10,885 bases of DNA from Opitutaceae bacterium UBA3033 (GTDB taxonomy: Bacteria > Verrucomicrobiota > Verrucomicrobiia > Opitutales > Opitutaceae): NCBI GenBank assembly GCA_002367815.1, contig DFDG01000128.1:489-11373 (forward strand), written 5' to 3'. The position numbers and the translations under genes are program-made. Below the pieces are notes generated by a model. The model was not told the DNA's origin, searched no databases, and saw only the letters and a program-made list of their open reading frames with translations. This document shows positions 1-5,541 of this stretch, piece after piece; the stretch's first letter is position 1, and the number at the start of each line of letters is the position of its first letter.

Positions 1-302
1 GCTGCAATCGCGGCGGCAGCGTGATCCTGGGTTGAGAAGATGTTGCATGAAGCCCAACGCACAACTGCACCTAACTTTACCAATGTTTCAATCAACACGG
101 CCGTTTGAATCGTCATGTGCAATGAGCCGGTGATTCTTACCCCAAGAAGAGGTTTCTCCTCAGCGAATTTATTCCCGATGGAAATGAGGCCTGGCATTTC
201 ATGCTCGGCAATCGAGATTTCCTTATGACCCCATTCGGCCAATGAAATATCCTTAACGTGGTAGTCCTGCGTAGCAGGGGCTGGTGTAGTAGTAGTTCCC
301 AT
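1..302 (-). CDS. ahcY: Adenosylhomocysteinase (S-adenosyl-L-homocysteine hydrolase), N-terminal part, cut by window edge
   Basis: Only the first 100 codons are present; the gene runs off the left edge of the window. The translation starts MGTTTTPAPATQDYHVKDIS. It then shows the family's N-terminal hallmarks: LAEWGHKEI, AEHEMPGL, RITGSLHMTIQTAVLIETL (residues about 56-74) and WASCNIFSTQDHAAAAIA near the cut. The enzyme reversibly hydrolyses S-adenosylhomocysteine to adenosine and homocysteine with bound NAD+ in the cytoplasm, removing the product inhibitor of SAM-dependent methyltransferases. The ATG at 300-302 is the natural start because it gives the usual short, poorly conserved Thr/Pro leader. 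No Shine-Dalgarno sequence precedes it; the upstream bases are A/T only. It lies 22 bp downstream of metK on the same strand, so the two very likely form a methyl-cycle operon. The NAD-binding domain lies outside the window. Identification is near certain. Confidence 0.96.
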   Translation of the reverse strand, partial: MGTTTTPAPATQDYHVKDISLAEWGHKEISIAEHEMPGLISIGNKFAEEKPLLGVRITGSLHMTIQTAVLIETLVKLGAVVRWASCNIFSTQDHAAAAIA

Positions 303-324
303 ATTCAATATTTTTATTATTCTT

Positions 325-1545
325 TTATTTCGTGAGCGAATTTACCGCAGCCTTCAGCGCATTGGTCTTGTTGGTCTGTTCCCACGGCAACCCCACTTTT
401 CCGAAATGACCATAATTGGTGGTTTCGCGATAAATGGGTCTCAGTAGTTTCAATTGGGCTACGATGTCAGCGGGTTTAAAGCTAAACACTTTTTGCACCG
501 CAGCAGTGATGATTTCATCACTTACGTTCCCAGTGCCAAAAGTTTCAACCCGAACGGAAACCGGTTGTGGATGGCCAATGGCATAGGCGAATTGGATTTC
601 TGTGTGAGTCGCCAATCCTGCAGCAATGATATTTTTTGCGACCCAGCGACCCATGTATGCCGCCGAACGGTCTACCTTGGATGGGTCCTTGCCTGAGAAT
701 GCTCCACCACCATGCCGACCCCAGCCACCGTAAGTATCCACAATAATTTTACGCCCCGTAAGACCAGAATCACCTTGTGGGCCACCGATCACAAAATTTC
801 CCGTCGGGTTGATCAAATACTCGGTCTTTTTATTGAGCATTCGGGCCGGCAGAACTTTCTTGATTACATTATCAATCAGAAATTTTTCGATCTTCTTGTG
901 GGCGGTTCCCTTCGCATGCTGCGTTGAAATCACCACATTAACTATTTCTACAGGTCGATCATTCTCATATCGGACCGAAACTTGTGATTTGGCGTCCGGC
1001 CTGAGCCATGGAGCTTTGCCGGATTTTCGAATCTTCGTCAGTTCACGACCGAGACGATGAGCATAGATGATCGGAGTGGGCATTAATTCGGGCGTTTCAT
1101 TACAGGCATAACCAAACATGATGCCTTGATCACCCGCTCCCTGTTCCGCCGTCTTTTTACCGACGGCCTTTTTTGCATCAACCCCTTGGGCTATATCCTG
1201 CGACTGAGCGGTCAGATAATTGTTTATGAATACCTTATCGGCTTGGAATACGTCATCTTCATTAACATAGCCAATCTCTCGGATTGCATCTCGGATGACC
1301 TTGTCGATATTGAAAGCGTCATCTATGGGGCGAGTCTTACCGGTCACTCTATTTTGCAAGCGCGGCAGGGTGATTTCCCCACCTACGACAACCATGTTTG
1401 ATTTCACGAATGTCTCGCAAGCCACGCGGGCGTGACGATCATAGGTCATACATGCATCAAGGATGCTATCGGAAATGAAATCGGCTACTTTGTCCGGGTG
1501 ACCTTCACCCACCGATTCAGAGGAAAATACAAATGAATTTGCCAT
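325..1545 (-). CDS. metK: S-adenosylmethionine synthetase (methionine adenosyltransferase)
   Basis: This 406-residue cytoplasmic enzyme makes SAM from ATP and methionine with release of phosphate and pyrophosphate. Signature elements are visible in order: SESVGEGHPDK (residues 9-19, with the ATP-binding His16 and Asp18), the GAGDQG loop (136-141), INPTGNFVIGGPQGDSGLTG (246-265), and the glycine-rich P-loop-like GGGAFSGKDPSKVDRS (279-294). The length is slightly above the usual 380-400. The start at 1545 gives the typical MANSFVFSSESVGEGHPDK beginning. No Shine-Dalgarno sequence is seen upstream. The gene is followed after 22 bp by ahcY, so synthesis of SAM and clearance of its by-product SAH are probably co-transcribed. 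The promoter must lie in 1546-1850, shared with the divergent Hpt gene. I saw no recognisable SAM or SAH riboswitch in that leader. All catalytic motifs are intact. Confidence 0.98.
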   Translation of the reverse strand: MANSFVFSSESVGEGHPDKVADFISDSILDACMTYDRHARVACETFVKSNMVVVGGEITLPRLQNRVTGKTRPIDDAFNIDKVIRDAIREIGYVNEDDVFQADKVFINNYLTAQSQDIAQGVDAKKAVGKKTAEQGAGDQGIMFGYACNETPELMPTPIIYAHRLGRELTKIRKSGKAPWLRPDAKSQVSVRYENDRPVEIVNVVISTQHAKGTAHKKIEKFLIDNVIKKVLPARMLNKKTEYLINPTGNFVIGGPQGDSGLTGRKIIVDTYGGWGRHGGGAFSGKDPSKVDRSAAYMGRWVAKNIIAAGLATHTEIQFAYAIGHPQPVSVRVETFGTGNVSDEIITAAVQKVFSFKPADIVAQLKLLRPIYRETTNYGHFGKVGLPWEQTNKTNALKAAVNSLTK

Positions 1546-1596
1546 AAGTGAGAGCAGATACGAACAGTGGGTAAATCATAGGGCAAGTTTAATATC

Positions 1597-1622
1597 ATCA
1601 TATTAGCATTTACTGATATGAT
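1597..1622. repeat. Inverted repeat upstream of metK, possible operator
   Basis: ATCATAT at 1597-1603 is mirrored by ATATGAT at 1616-1622 with a 12-bp spacer. The right arm overlaps a perfect 8-bp palindrome, ATGATCAT, at 1618-1625. The element lies 52-77 bp upstream of the metK start codon, where a regulator of the metK-ahcY operon could bind. In A/T-rich DNA such repeats also arise by chance, so a regulatory role is only a suggestion. Confidence 0.25.
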
Positions 1623-1821
1623 CATTTTAACACACCACCGCACATGATCGATTTTATGAAAATTCGTAATCTTTTAACCACGGGTAACCGCACTATTGAT
1701 CAAATTTATGGAAATAAATCCCCACCAAATTTAGCGCATGGCATGGAACTTTCTAAGCATCACCATGAAAGCAATTTAACCGAGTGCAATTGACGGATGG
1801 CCGTACAACCGGTTGACATAT

Positions 1822-1827
1822 TATAAT
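1822..1827 (+). promoter_or_regulatory. Candidate -10 hexamer for the Hpt gene
   Basis: The sequence is a perfect TATAAT, 23 bp before the Hpt ATG. A housekeeping -35 at the correct distance is not evident, and the nearby TTGACA (1813-1818) is only 3 bp away. If used, it gives a very short leader of under about 20 bases. Confidence 0.35.
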
Positions 1828-1850
1828 TCAAATACTCCATCCAGTTTCTA

Positions 1851-2207
1851 ATGCCTTCCTACCCAATAATCAACCCCGAAGCCATTGAGATACTGCGTTC
1901 GCTAAACCCGGGCGATAGCGATGAATTCCTCAAGGAGATTGTGGGAATATTTATCGAGGATACCCCACTGCGTATCGCCGATCTAGACACCAGCTTGCAT
2001 GACGGGGACAAAGAACGATTCATACGTGCCGCCCACAGTATTAAAGGCAGTTCTGCAAATCTAGGCGCATTGGCCTTACGGTCTGTGGCAGAAAAACTTG
2101 AGCATCATTCCAACACCGTGGGTTTATCGGACGTATCTGAAATGATCACAGAAATAAAAGCGCACTTCGATTTGGTTAAAATCGAACTTAGCAAGATTAC
2201 CGGGTAA
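1851..2207 (+). CDS. Stand-alone histidine phosphotransfer (Hpt) domain protein
   Basis: This small, all-helical, soluble protein of 118 residues consists almost entirely of one Hpt domain. The diagnostic motif AHSIKGSSANLGA spans residues 61-73, with His62 as the expected phosphoryl-accepting residue, Lys65 and Gly66 following in the family pattern, and a small-residue stretch after. The helices before it (EILRSLNPGDSDEFLKEIVGIFIEDTP, about 13-39) and after it (ALRSVAEKLEHHS, about 75-87) fit the four-helix bundle. Such proteins shuttle phosphate between a hybrid histidine kinase's receiver domain and a response regulator. No kinase, receiver or regulator is encoded nearby, so its partners are elsewhere: it is an orphan phosphorelay intermediate. 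The ATG at 1851 gives a natural N-terminus, with no Shine-Dalgarno sequence upstream. The gene is convergent with the uracil-DNA glycosylase gene; an IS now separates the two. Confidence 0.9.
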   Translation: MPSYPIINPEAIEILRSLNPGDSDEFLKEIVGIFIEDTPLRIADLDTSLHDGDKERFIRAAHSIKGSSANLGALALRSVAEKLEHHSNTVGLSDVSEMITEIKAHFDLVKIELSKITG

Positions 2208-2213
2208 GCATTG

Positions 2214-2232
2214 AGTGGTCGGAAATCCCACT
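2214..2232. terminator. Weak hairpin at the ancestral convergent gene junction
   Basis: AGTGG (2214-2218) pairs perfectly with CCACT (2228-2232) around a 9-base loop, 6 bases after the Hpt stop codon. In the pre-insertion arrangement it sat between two convergent stop codons and could have served both directions. The stem is short and has no U-tract on the plus strand, so terminator function is uncertain. Confidence 0.3.
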
Positions 2233-2240
2233 AACGGTTA
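2232..2240. repeat. Target-site duplication, left copy (TAACGGTTA)
   Basis: TAACGGTTA recurs exactly at 4035-4043, flanking the 1794-bp element on its other side. The identity continues for 4 more bases (AGAA, 2241-2244 and 4044-4047), so the duplication could be read as up to 13 bp. Nine bp is preferred because it leaves the two inverted repeats aligned end to end. Nine bp is also the usual duplication for IS1. Confidence 0.75.
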
Positions 2241-2263
2241 AGAACTAACCTACTTTAGTGTGC
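2241..2263. repeat. Left terminal inverted repeat of the IS1-like element
   Basis: The 23-bp end has ACCTACTTTAGTGTGC (2248-2263) as its perfectly matched inner 16 bp. The outer 7 bp match the other end at 4 positions. The outer limit is set by the adjacent 9-bp target duplication. Confidence 0.8.
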
Positions 2264-2491
2264 ATGAAGGGTGAGGTTGGGGCCATGCTATTGTTATCAA
2301 GTGAATATGGACGCGACTTACCCACGACCAAACGACACTGACTCACCCCGGTTCGGGCATGAGACTGCCGACAGCGGTATTTTCAGGTGTCCTTTTCCTC
2401 AAGACCTGATTTCCTATAACGACAATACCAACAGCCTGTTGCATAATTTGATATGCCAACCGGCCGTTGCATAAACACAATTGGGCAAGCA
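2264..2491. other. Non-coding leader of the passenger gene inside the IS
   Basis: This 228-bp stretch between the left IS end and the passenger ATG shows no convincing gene. GTTGGGG at 2276-2282 is one base off the integron core consensus GTTRRRY and could mark the left edge of a cassette. GTTGCATAA occurs twice (2438-2446 and 2466-2474), 28 bp apart. A weak promoter-like pair, TTGATA at 2448-2453 and ATAAAC at 2471-2476 with a 17-bp spacer, would give a nearly leaderless transcript for the passenger gene. Confidence 0.4.
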
Positions 2492-3034
2492 ATGAAGAGA
2501 ACGCTGCAAAATCTTGTCTATTGTATTTGCTTGCTGGCGTTGACTTACGGCTGGTCAGTTGTCGCGCGCCGGGGATACATGACCCCTGAGGTTGGCGTTG
2601 CTCTGAATTGGGCCTGTCCGCCCGAAGACCTATATTACCCATTGGCGTCTGGCGGAATTTCAAAGGGCAACCGGAACTACGAATTCTTGGTAAGCCACAA
2701 ATATGTGGGACGACATGGCGTGCAGATTTCAATAGCACGAACAAAGACAACGCTTACAGTGCCAGACAACCGTTTCAATTTCACGAAAGAGATTACCGTT
2801 ACACTTGAGATCGAGCAAGAGGGGAAACAACTGCTGCGAAAGTCGGAGCGCTCAGGCCGGCAGTTTTGGGGACGCGATAGACAAGGGAGTGAATTTTGCG
2901 TCTACAAGTTTCCAAGCGAAATTGCTGTAAGAGGACCAGTCTTGTGCCGCGTTGTTTTGGATGGGGATATAGACTCACTTTTTAACCAGAGTAGTGCTCC
3001 TATCATTGAAATTCGTAAGTTGCCGGACGAATGA
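2492..3034 (+). CDS. Unknown secreted or membrane-anchored protein, passenger of the IS (cassette-like)
   Basis: I do not recognise this 180-residue protein. The N-terminus (MKRTLQ, then a hydrophobic stretch at about 8-25, with basic RR at 26-27) looks like a signal peptide or single membrane anchor. The rest is rich in alternating beta-type segments (YEFLVSHKYVGRHGVQISIA, about 63-82; EITVTLEIEQEGKQLLRKSE, 100-119; VLCRVVLDGDID, 150-161) and resembles a small extracytoplasmic beta-sandwich, by inspection only. The start at 2492 is preferred over the in-frame ATG at 2453 because it begins directly with the basic/hydrophobic leader; neither has a ribosome-binding site. The frame is intact, unlike the neighbouring transposase, with which it is convergent. 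An attC-like hairpin begins 2 bases after the stop. Short unknown exported proteins ending at attC sites are typical of integron cassettes. Being a real gene is likely; the function is unknown. Confidence 0.7.
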   Translation: MKRTLQNLVYCICLLALTYGWSVVARRGYMTPEVGVALNWACPPEDLYYPLASGGISKGNRNYEFLVSHKYVGRHGVQISIARTKTTLTVPDNRFNFTKEITVTLEIEQEGKQLLRKSERSGRQFWGRDRQGSEFCVYKFPSEIAVRGPVLCRVVLDGDIDSLFNQSSAPIIEIRKLPDE

Positions 3035-3035
3035 A

Positions 3036-3088
3036 GCCCAACCACTCTCCGGAGCCGACGCTCGGCGCGGCTCACTGAAACATTCAAT
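3036..3088 (+). other. attC-like recombination site (integron cassette end)
   Basis: Two bases after the passenger stop codon comes GCCCAAC (3036-3042), an exact match to the attC R'' core RYYYAAC. It is followed by an imperfect palindrome: GAGCCG (3052-3057) pairs with CGGCTC (3068-3073), then a single unpaired A (3058), then CGC (3059-3061) pairs with GCG (3065-3067) around a TCG loop. A stem with an extrahelical base between L''/L'-type arms is the hallmark by which IntI recognises folded attC. The expected closing core GTTRRRY is degenerate: after GAAAC the sequence reads ATTCAAT (3082-3088). The site therefore looks like a genuine but decayed, or re-joined, attC. No integrase gene lies in the window. 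Confidence 0.5.
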
Positions 3089-3089
3089 C

Positions 3090-3939
3090 TCAACTGAAGC
3101 CGTAGCCGTTATTGAAGGCTATGTAGAGGTCCAGGTGGTCCTAAAGGCCTCGTAGACACTTGCTGGCCGACCAGGTTCGGCCGGGCGAGGCGTGACACGT
3201 CCGCCCTCAGTTTCGCTGCGGTATGGTTCAGCCGGAAGAGCGGATCCCGCGCCCCGCGGGTTTTAACCCGGGTCAAATGGGACCGGTGCGTGACCCCAGG
3301 AATGACTGAACTCAGTAAACCAGCATAGCTGCTCTTCCCGTCGGTAGCGACGGTCAACCACGGCTTGGCGACGGCTTTGATCTAGAGGAAAACCTCCCGG
3401 CAAGCAACTGGCCTGAAGTCTGTCCGCCAGCCGTAAACCTTCTGACTCAAGGCTGCCATGTGACCATGGCAGTTCATCGTTGCTGCCCGGGCTCCGATTA
3501 TTTCACCGGTCTAGGCTCGAACAGCCAGTGAGATCGAGAGAGGCTTCAGCTTGGAGTGTTCAAAAGTTTCCATTTCGTCGAACTGGACATAGGAGGCCAG
3601 GGCGGCAACGTGAGCCAGACGCGCTCGTTCATCCAGCCAGGCGAACTTCCGAGCTGCGGTCACCTTGTTTATCCCTAGAACGATCGCTGCCCGGCGCTGG
3701 GCGACGCCAGAAGAAAGCAACTTGGCCAGCGGTTCATTGATCTGAGGCTTATGCTGGCCCGCAATTGGGCTGCCATGACGGGAACTGAAGGTCGTTTTGC
3801 ATCCCTTGCACTGGTAACGGGGGACATCCAAGCGGTCGTGTTTGGTCCGGTAGCTCCCTTTATGCCAAAAGAAGCCCAACGGGGCGTTCCCGTGGTGCTG
3901 ACACTCGGGGTTTGGGCATCGCTCGGGCCGTGAATACAT
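3090..3939 (-). pseudogene. IS1-like DDE transposase, inactivated by stops and a frameshift
   Basis: Reading from 3939, an N-terminal zinc ribbon (Cys8, Cys13, Cys44, Cys47) is followed by a helix-turn-helix-like segment (about 70-102). The first catalytic block is FDEMETFEHSKLKPLSISLA, with Asp121. The frame then meets TAG at 3511-3513, continues as TGEIIGARAATM, meets TAG at 3382-3384, and resumes with the second catalytic block TVATDGKSSY. A conserved C-terminal block follows: RDPLFRLNHTAAKLRADVS. A frameshift near 3175-3182 moves the reading to RTWSASKCLRGL, then TAG (3141-3143), then DHLDLYIAFNN, ending at TGA (3090-3092). Homology continues across every interruption, so this is one decayed gene of about 280 codons. 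An upstream in-frame GTG at 4017 would add 26 residues but overlaps the IS end, so the ATG at 3939 is preferred. The protein cannot be made intact. Confidence 0.85.
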
Positions 3940-4011
3940 GGCCGGAAACTGCCCAAAGTATCCTGCGCTGAAAGCTATTGCCGATCCATAGAGGGAAAGA
4001 CAGCAATTCGC

Positions 4012-4034
4012 GCACACTAAAGTAGGTCACTTAT
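4012..4034. repeat. Right terminal inverted repeat of the IS1-like element
   Basis: Its inner 16 bp, GCACACTAAAGTAGGT (4012-4027), are the exact complement of 2248-2263. The outer 7 bp match the left end at 4 positions. Its last base, T4034, also forms the final base of the udg stop codon. Confidence 0.8.
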
Positions 4035-4933
4035 TAACGGTTAAGAAAAAAACCTCTTTGCTTGTCGCTTATCGGCAACGAGACCCGCTCCATTACCAAC
4101 AGCAAATCCTCCCAGATCATACGCTTGGACCGATTTGTTTTGTTCCGTAAAATATAGCTGGGGTGATATGTAACCATCAGTGGCTTTCCGCCGAATTCAT
4201 GCCACTTCCCCCTGACCTCACCCAAGGTCGCGAAAGCTTTATCCCCCAACAGTCCATGCGCAGCTGTCGAACCAAGTGCGACAATCAACTGTGGATCAAC
4301 GATCTCAATTTGCGCACTTAGAAAAGGTAAGCAATATTGCATTTCTTCCAAGGTAGGCGGACGATTACCAATTTGCCCCCCTTTTGAGTTCGGTATGATC
4401 TGGGGCCGCCACTTCATGATATTTCCAATGTAGACTGTCTCGCGTGACAGACCCATAGCTCCAATCATCTTAGTCAAAAGCTGACCGGCAGGACCAACAA
4501 ATGGCTCGCCGCTTGTTTCCTCCTCGGCACCGGGAGCTTCACCGACAAACATCACTTTGGCATCAATATCCCCCACCCCGAAAACAACGGGCATACCGGG
4601 GCGAACTTGCTTCAGACATATCTCGTCATTTATGACCAATTCGCGCAATGCCTGCCACCGCGTTTTTTTATCTCCCTCAGGCAACTTTATCTTTGGCGGA
4701 ATGGGCAACAAGCTACCTGGCTCCACATTGCCGAGCAATTGCTTTGAAGACTCATCAATATCTCCCAATTTCGGGGATGGTCTAGCTGTGGATGTCTGCT
4801 GCGATAGTTTCTTATTCTGCGTAATAGCTAATCGCAGTCGATCAATACCACTCGCATCTACTGACACGCTGTGAACCCCGGCTGCCTTCAGCCTTTTTAG
4901 CTCATTGGTCAGTGCATACAGAGTATTGCGCAT
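4034..4933 (-). CDS. Uracil-DNA glycosylase, family-4 type, lacking two Fe-S cysteines
   Basis: This 299-residue member of the UDG superfamily would excise uracil from DNA to start base-excision repair. Motif A is FVGEAPGAEEE (129-139), followed by GEPFVGPAGQLL (142-153), YIGNIMKWRP (168-177), the NRPPT..E segment (190-197), CLPFL (201-205), LIVALGSTAA (216-225), and motif B HPSYILR (257-263). Family-4 enzymes normally bind a 4Fe-4S cluster through four cysteines: a CxxC-like pair before motif A, the Cys of KCRP, and the Cys before PFL. Here only Cys106 and Cys201 exist; the KCRP cysteine is Trp175. The cluster is therefore probably absent. About 90 N-terminal residues of low complexity precede the catalytic domain. 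The gene starts 6 bp after ribE ends, so it is the last gene of the PDZ-ribE-udg operon. Its stop codon lies within the IS target duplication. The superfamily is secure; the substrate range is uncertain. Confidence 0.88.
   Translation of the reverse strand: MRNTLYALTNELKRLKAAGVHSVSVDASGIDRLRLAITQNKKLSQQTSTARPSPKLGDIDESSKQLLGNVEPGSLLPIPPKIKLPEGDKKTRWQALRELVINDEICLKQVRPGMPVVFGVGDIDAKVMFVGEAPGAEEETSGEPFVGPAGQLLTKMIGAMGLSRETVYIGNIMKWRPQIIPNSKGGQIGNRPPTLEEMQYCLPFLSAQIEIVDPQLIVALGSTAAHGLLGDKAFATLGEVRGKWHEFGGKPLMVTYHPSYILRNKTNRSKRMIWEDLLLVMERVSLPISDKQRGFFLNR
4035..4043. repeat. Target-site duplication, right copy (TAACGGTTA)
   Basis: This is an exact copy of 2232-2240. It overlaps the last codons of the uracil-DNA glycosylase gene, showing that the element landed at that gene's stop codon. 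Confidence 0.75.
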
Positions 4934-4939
4934 CGTTAT

Positions 4940-5536
4940 TTAGTTTCTAGGACTTCGCGTCAGTTTTTCCACGTATTTGCCAATCATATCAAATTCAAGA
5001 TTGAGGCTGTCTCCAACAGACTTTTCGCCCAGATTGCTCATTTCAATCGTGGTGGGAATAAGCCAAACTGCAAATTGCCCCGGAGCCACATCAGCAATGG
5101 TCAAAGATACCCCATCCAAAGATATGCTCCCTTTGGAGACTATATACCGGTCACTCTCTAAAGGACAGAGGACCCGCAGATAGTAATCAGAACCGCGCTG
5201 TTCAAATAAATCCACCGTCCCCATGCCATCAATATGTCCGGTCACAAAATGACCGCCAATTTTGCCATTAAAACGAAGGCTTCTTTCCAAATTTACTGTC
5301 GCTTCCGGACGTAGCGCGGAAAAATTCGTCAGGCGCCTCGTTTCCTCCAAAACATCAAATGTAAGGGTGTTGGCTGAAATTCCCGCTATGGTGAGGCAGC
5401 ACCCATTGACGGAAATACTATCACCCAATGCGGCATCATTGCGGACAACATTGGTTTCAACCTGCAGTTGCCACGACCGGCTAACTTTGGTGAATGCCGC
5501 CACCCTGCCCTTTTCTTCAACTATTCCGGTAAACAT
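4940..5536 (-). CDS. ribE: Riboflavin synthase, alpha chain
   Basis: This cytoplasmic enzyme dismutates two 6,7-dimethyl-8-ribityllumazine molecules to riboflavin and a pyrimidinedione, the last step of vitamin B2 synthesis. At 198 residues it is near the usual 200-220. The N-terminus MFTGIVEEKG is diagnostic. The two tandem lumazine-binding barrels are visible. Repeat 1 has SVNGCCLT (42-49), and GGHFVTGHIDG (94-104) lies at the junction. Repeat 2 has SISLDGVSLT (137-146) and IPTTIEMSNLG (160-170). The start is unambiguous. The gene lies 5 bp after the PDZ protein gene and 6 bp before the udg gene, so all three are almost certainly one transcript. It stands apart from other rib genes here (no ribBA, ribD or ribH in the window), and no FMN riboswitch is seen. 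No Shine-Dalgarno sequence precedes it. Confidence 0.96.
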   Translation of the reverse strand: MFTGIVEEKGRVAAFTKVSRSWQLQVETNVVRNDAALGDSISVNGCCLTIAGISANTLTFDVLEETRRLTNFSALRPEATVNLERSLRFNGKIGGHFVTGHIDGMGTVDLFEQRGSDYYLRVLCPLESDRYIVSKGSISLDGVSLTIADVAPGQFAVWLIPTTIEMSNLGEKSVGDSLNLEFDMIGKYVEKLTRSPRN

Positions 5537-5541
5537 GATTT

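Larger units (their letters stand above)
1546..1850. promoter_or_regulatory. Divergent non-coding region between metK and the Hpt gene
   Basis: These 305 bp are A/T-rich and hold no convincing ORF on either strand. They must carry promoters for metK (leftward) and the Hpt gene (rightward). A perfect TATAAT hexamer lies at 1822-1827, placing a possible start about 17 bases before the Hpt ATG, but no good -35 sits 16-18 bp upstream of it. A perfect TTGACA at 1813-1818 is too close to pair with it. Leftward promoters are not obvious. The 7-bp inverted repeat at 1597-1622 is the only clear symmetric element near metK. The start assignments of both flanking genes rest on protein alignment, since neither has a Shine-Dalgarno sequence. 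Confidence 0.6.
2241..4034 (-). mobile_element. IS1-like insertion element carrying a passenger gene
   Basis: The ends are 23-bp imperfect inverted repeats, 2241-2263 and 4012-4034, matching at 20 of 23 positions. The innermost 16 bp (ACCTACTTTAGTGTGC and its complement) are identical. A 9-bp direct repeat flanks them. Inside lie a decayed transposase on the minus strand (3090-3939) and an intact unrelated gene on the plus strand (2492-3034) that ends in an attC-like fold. The size of 1794 bp is about twice a plain single-transposase IS. Removing the stretch between GTTGGGG (2276) and the end of the attC-like site (about 3082) would leave about 990 bp, a normal length. The element sits at the junction of the convergent Hpt and udg genes. 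Because the transposase is broken, the copy can only move with help in trans. Assignment to IS1-like rests on the zinc-ribbon plus DDE layout, 23-bp repeats and 9-bp duplication, not on a database match. Confidence 0.8.

Noticed and set aside
1813..1827. TTGACA and TATAAT as a complete promoter for the Hpt gene
   Set aside because: They are separated by only 3 bp, far from the 16-18 bp needed, so at most one of them is used.
1546..1850. SAM or SAH riboswitch in the metK leader
   Set aside because: I could not find the conserved cores or paired stems of a known class on the minus strand; only A/T-rich sequence and short repeats are visible.
2271..2474. Small plus-strand ORF of 67 codons in the left part of the IS, and an overlapping minus-strand ORF (2343-2750)
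   Set aside because: Neither shows a recognisable motif or a ribosome-binding site; the second is the antisense of the passenger gene.
2453..2491. Upstream ATG at 2453 as the start of the passenger protein
   Set aside because: It adds 13 residues (MPTGRCINTIGQA) ahead of an otherwise normal signal-peptide start and has no ribosome-binding site.
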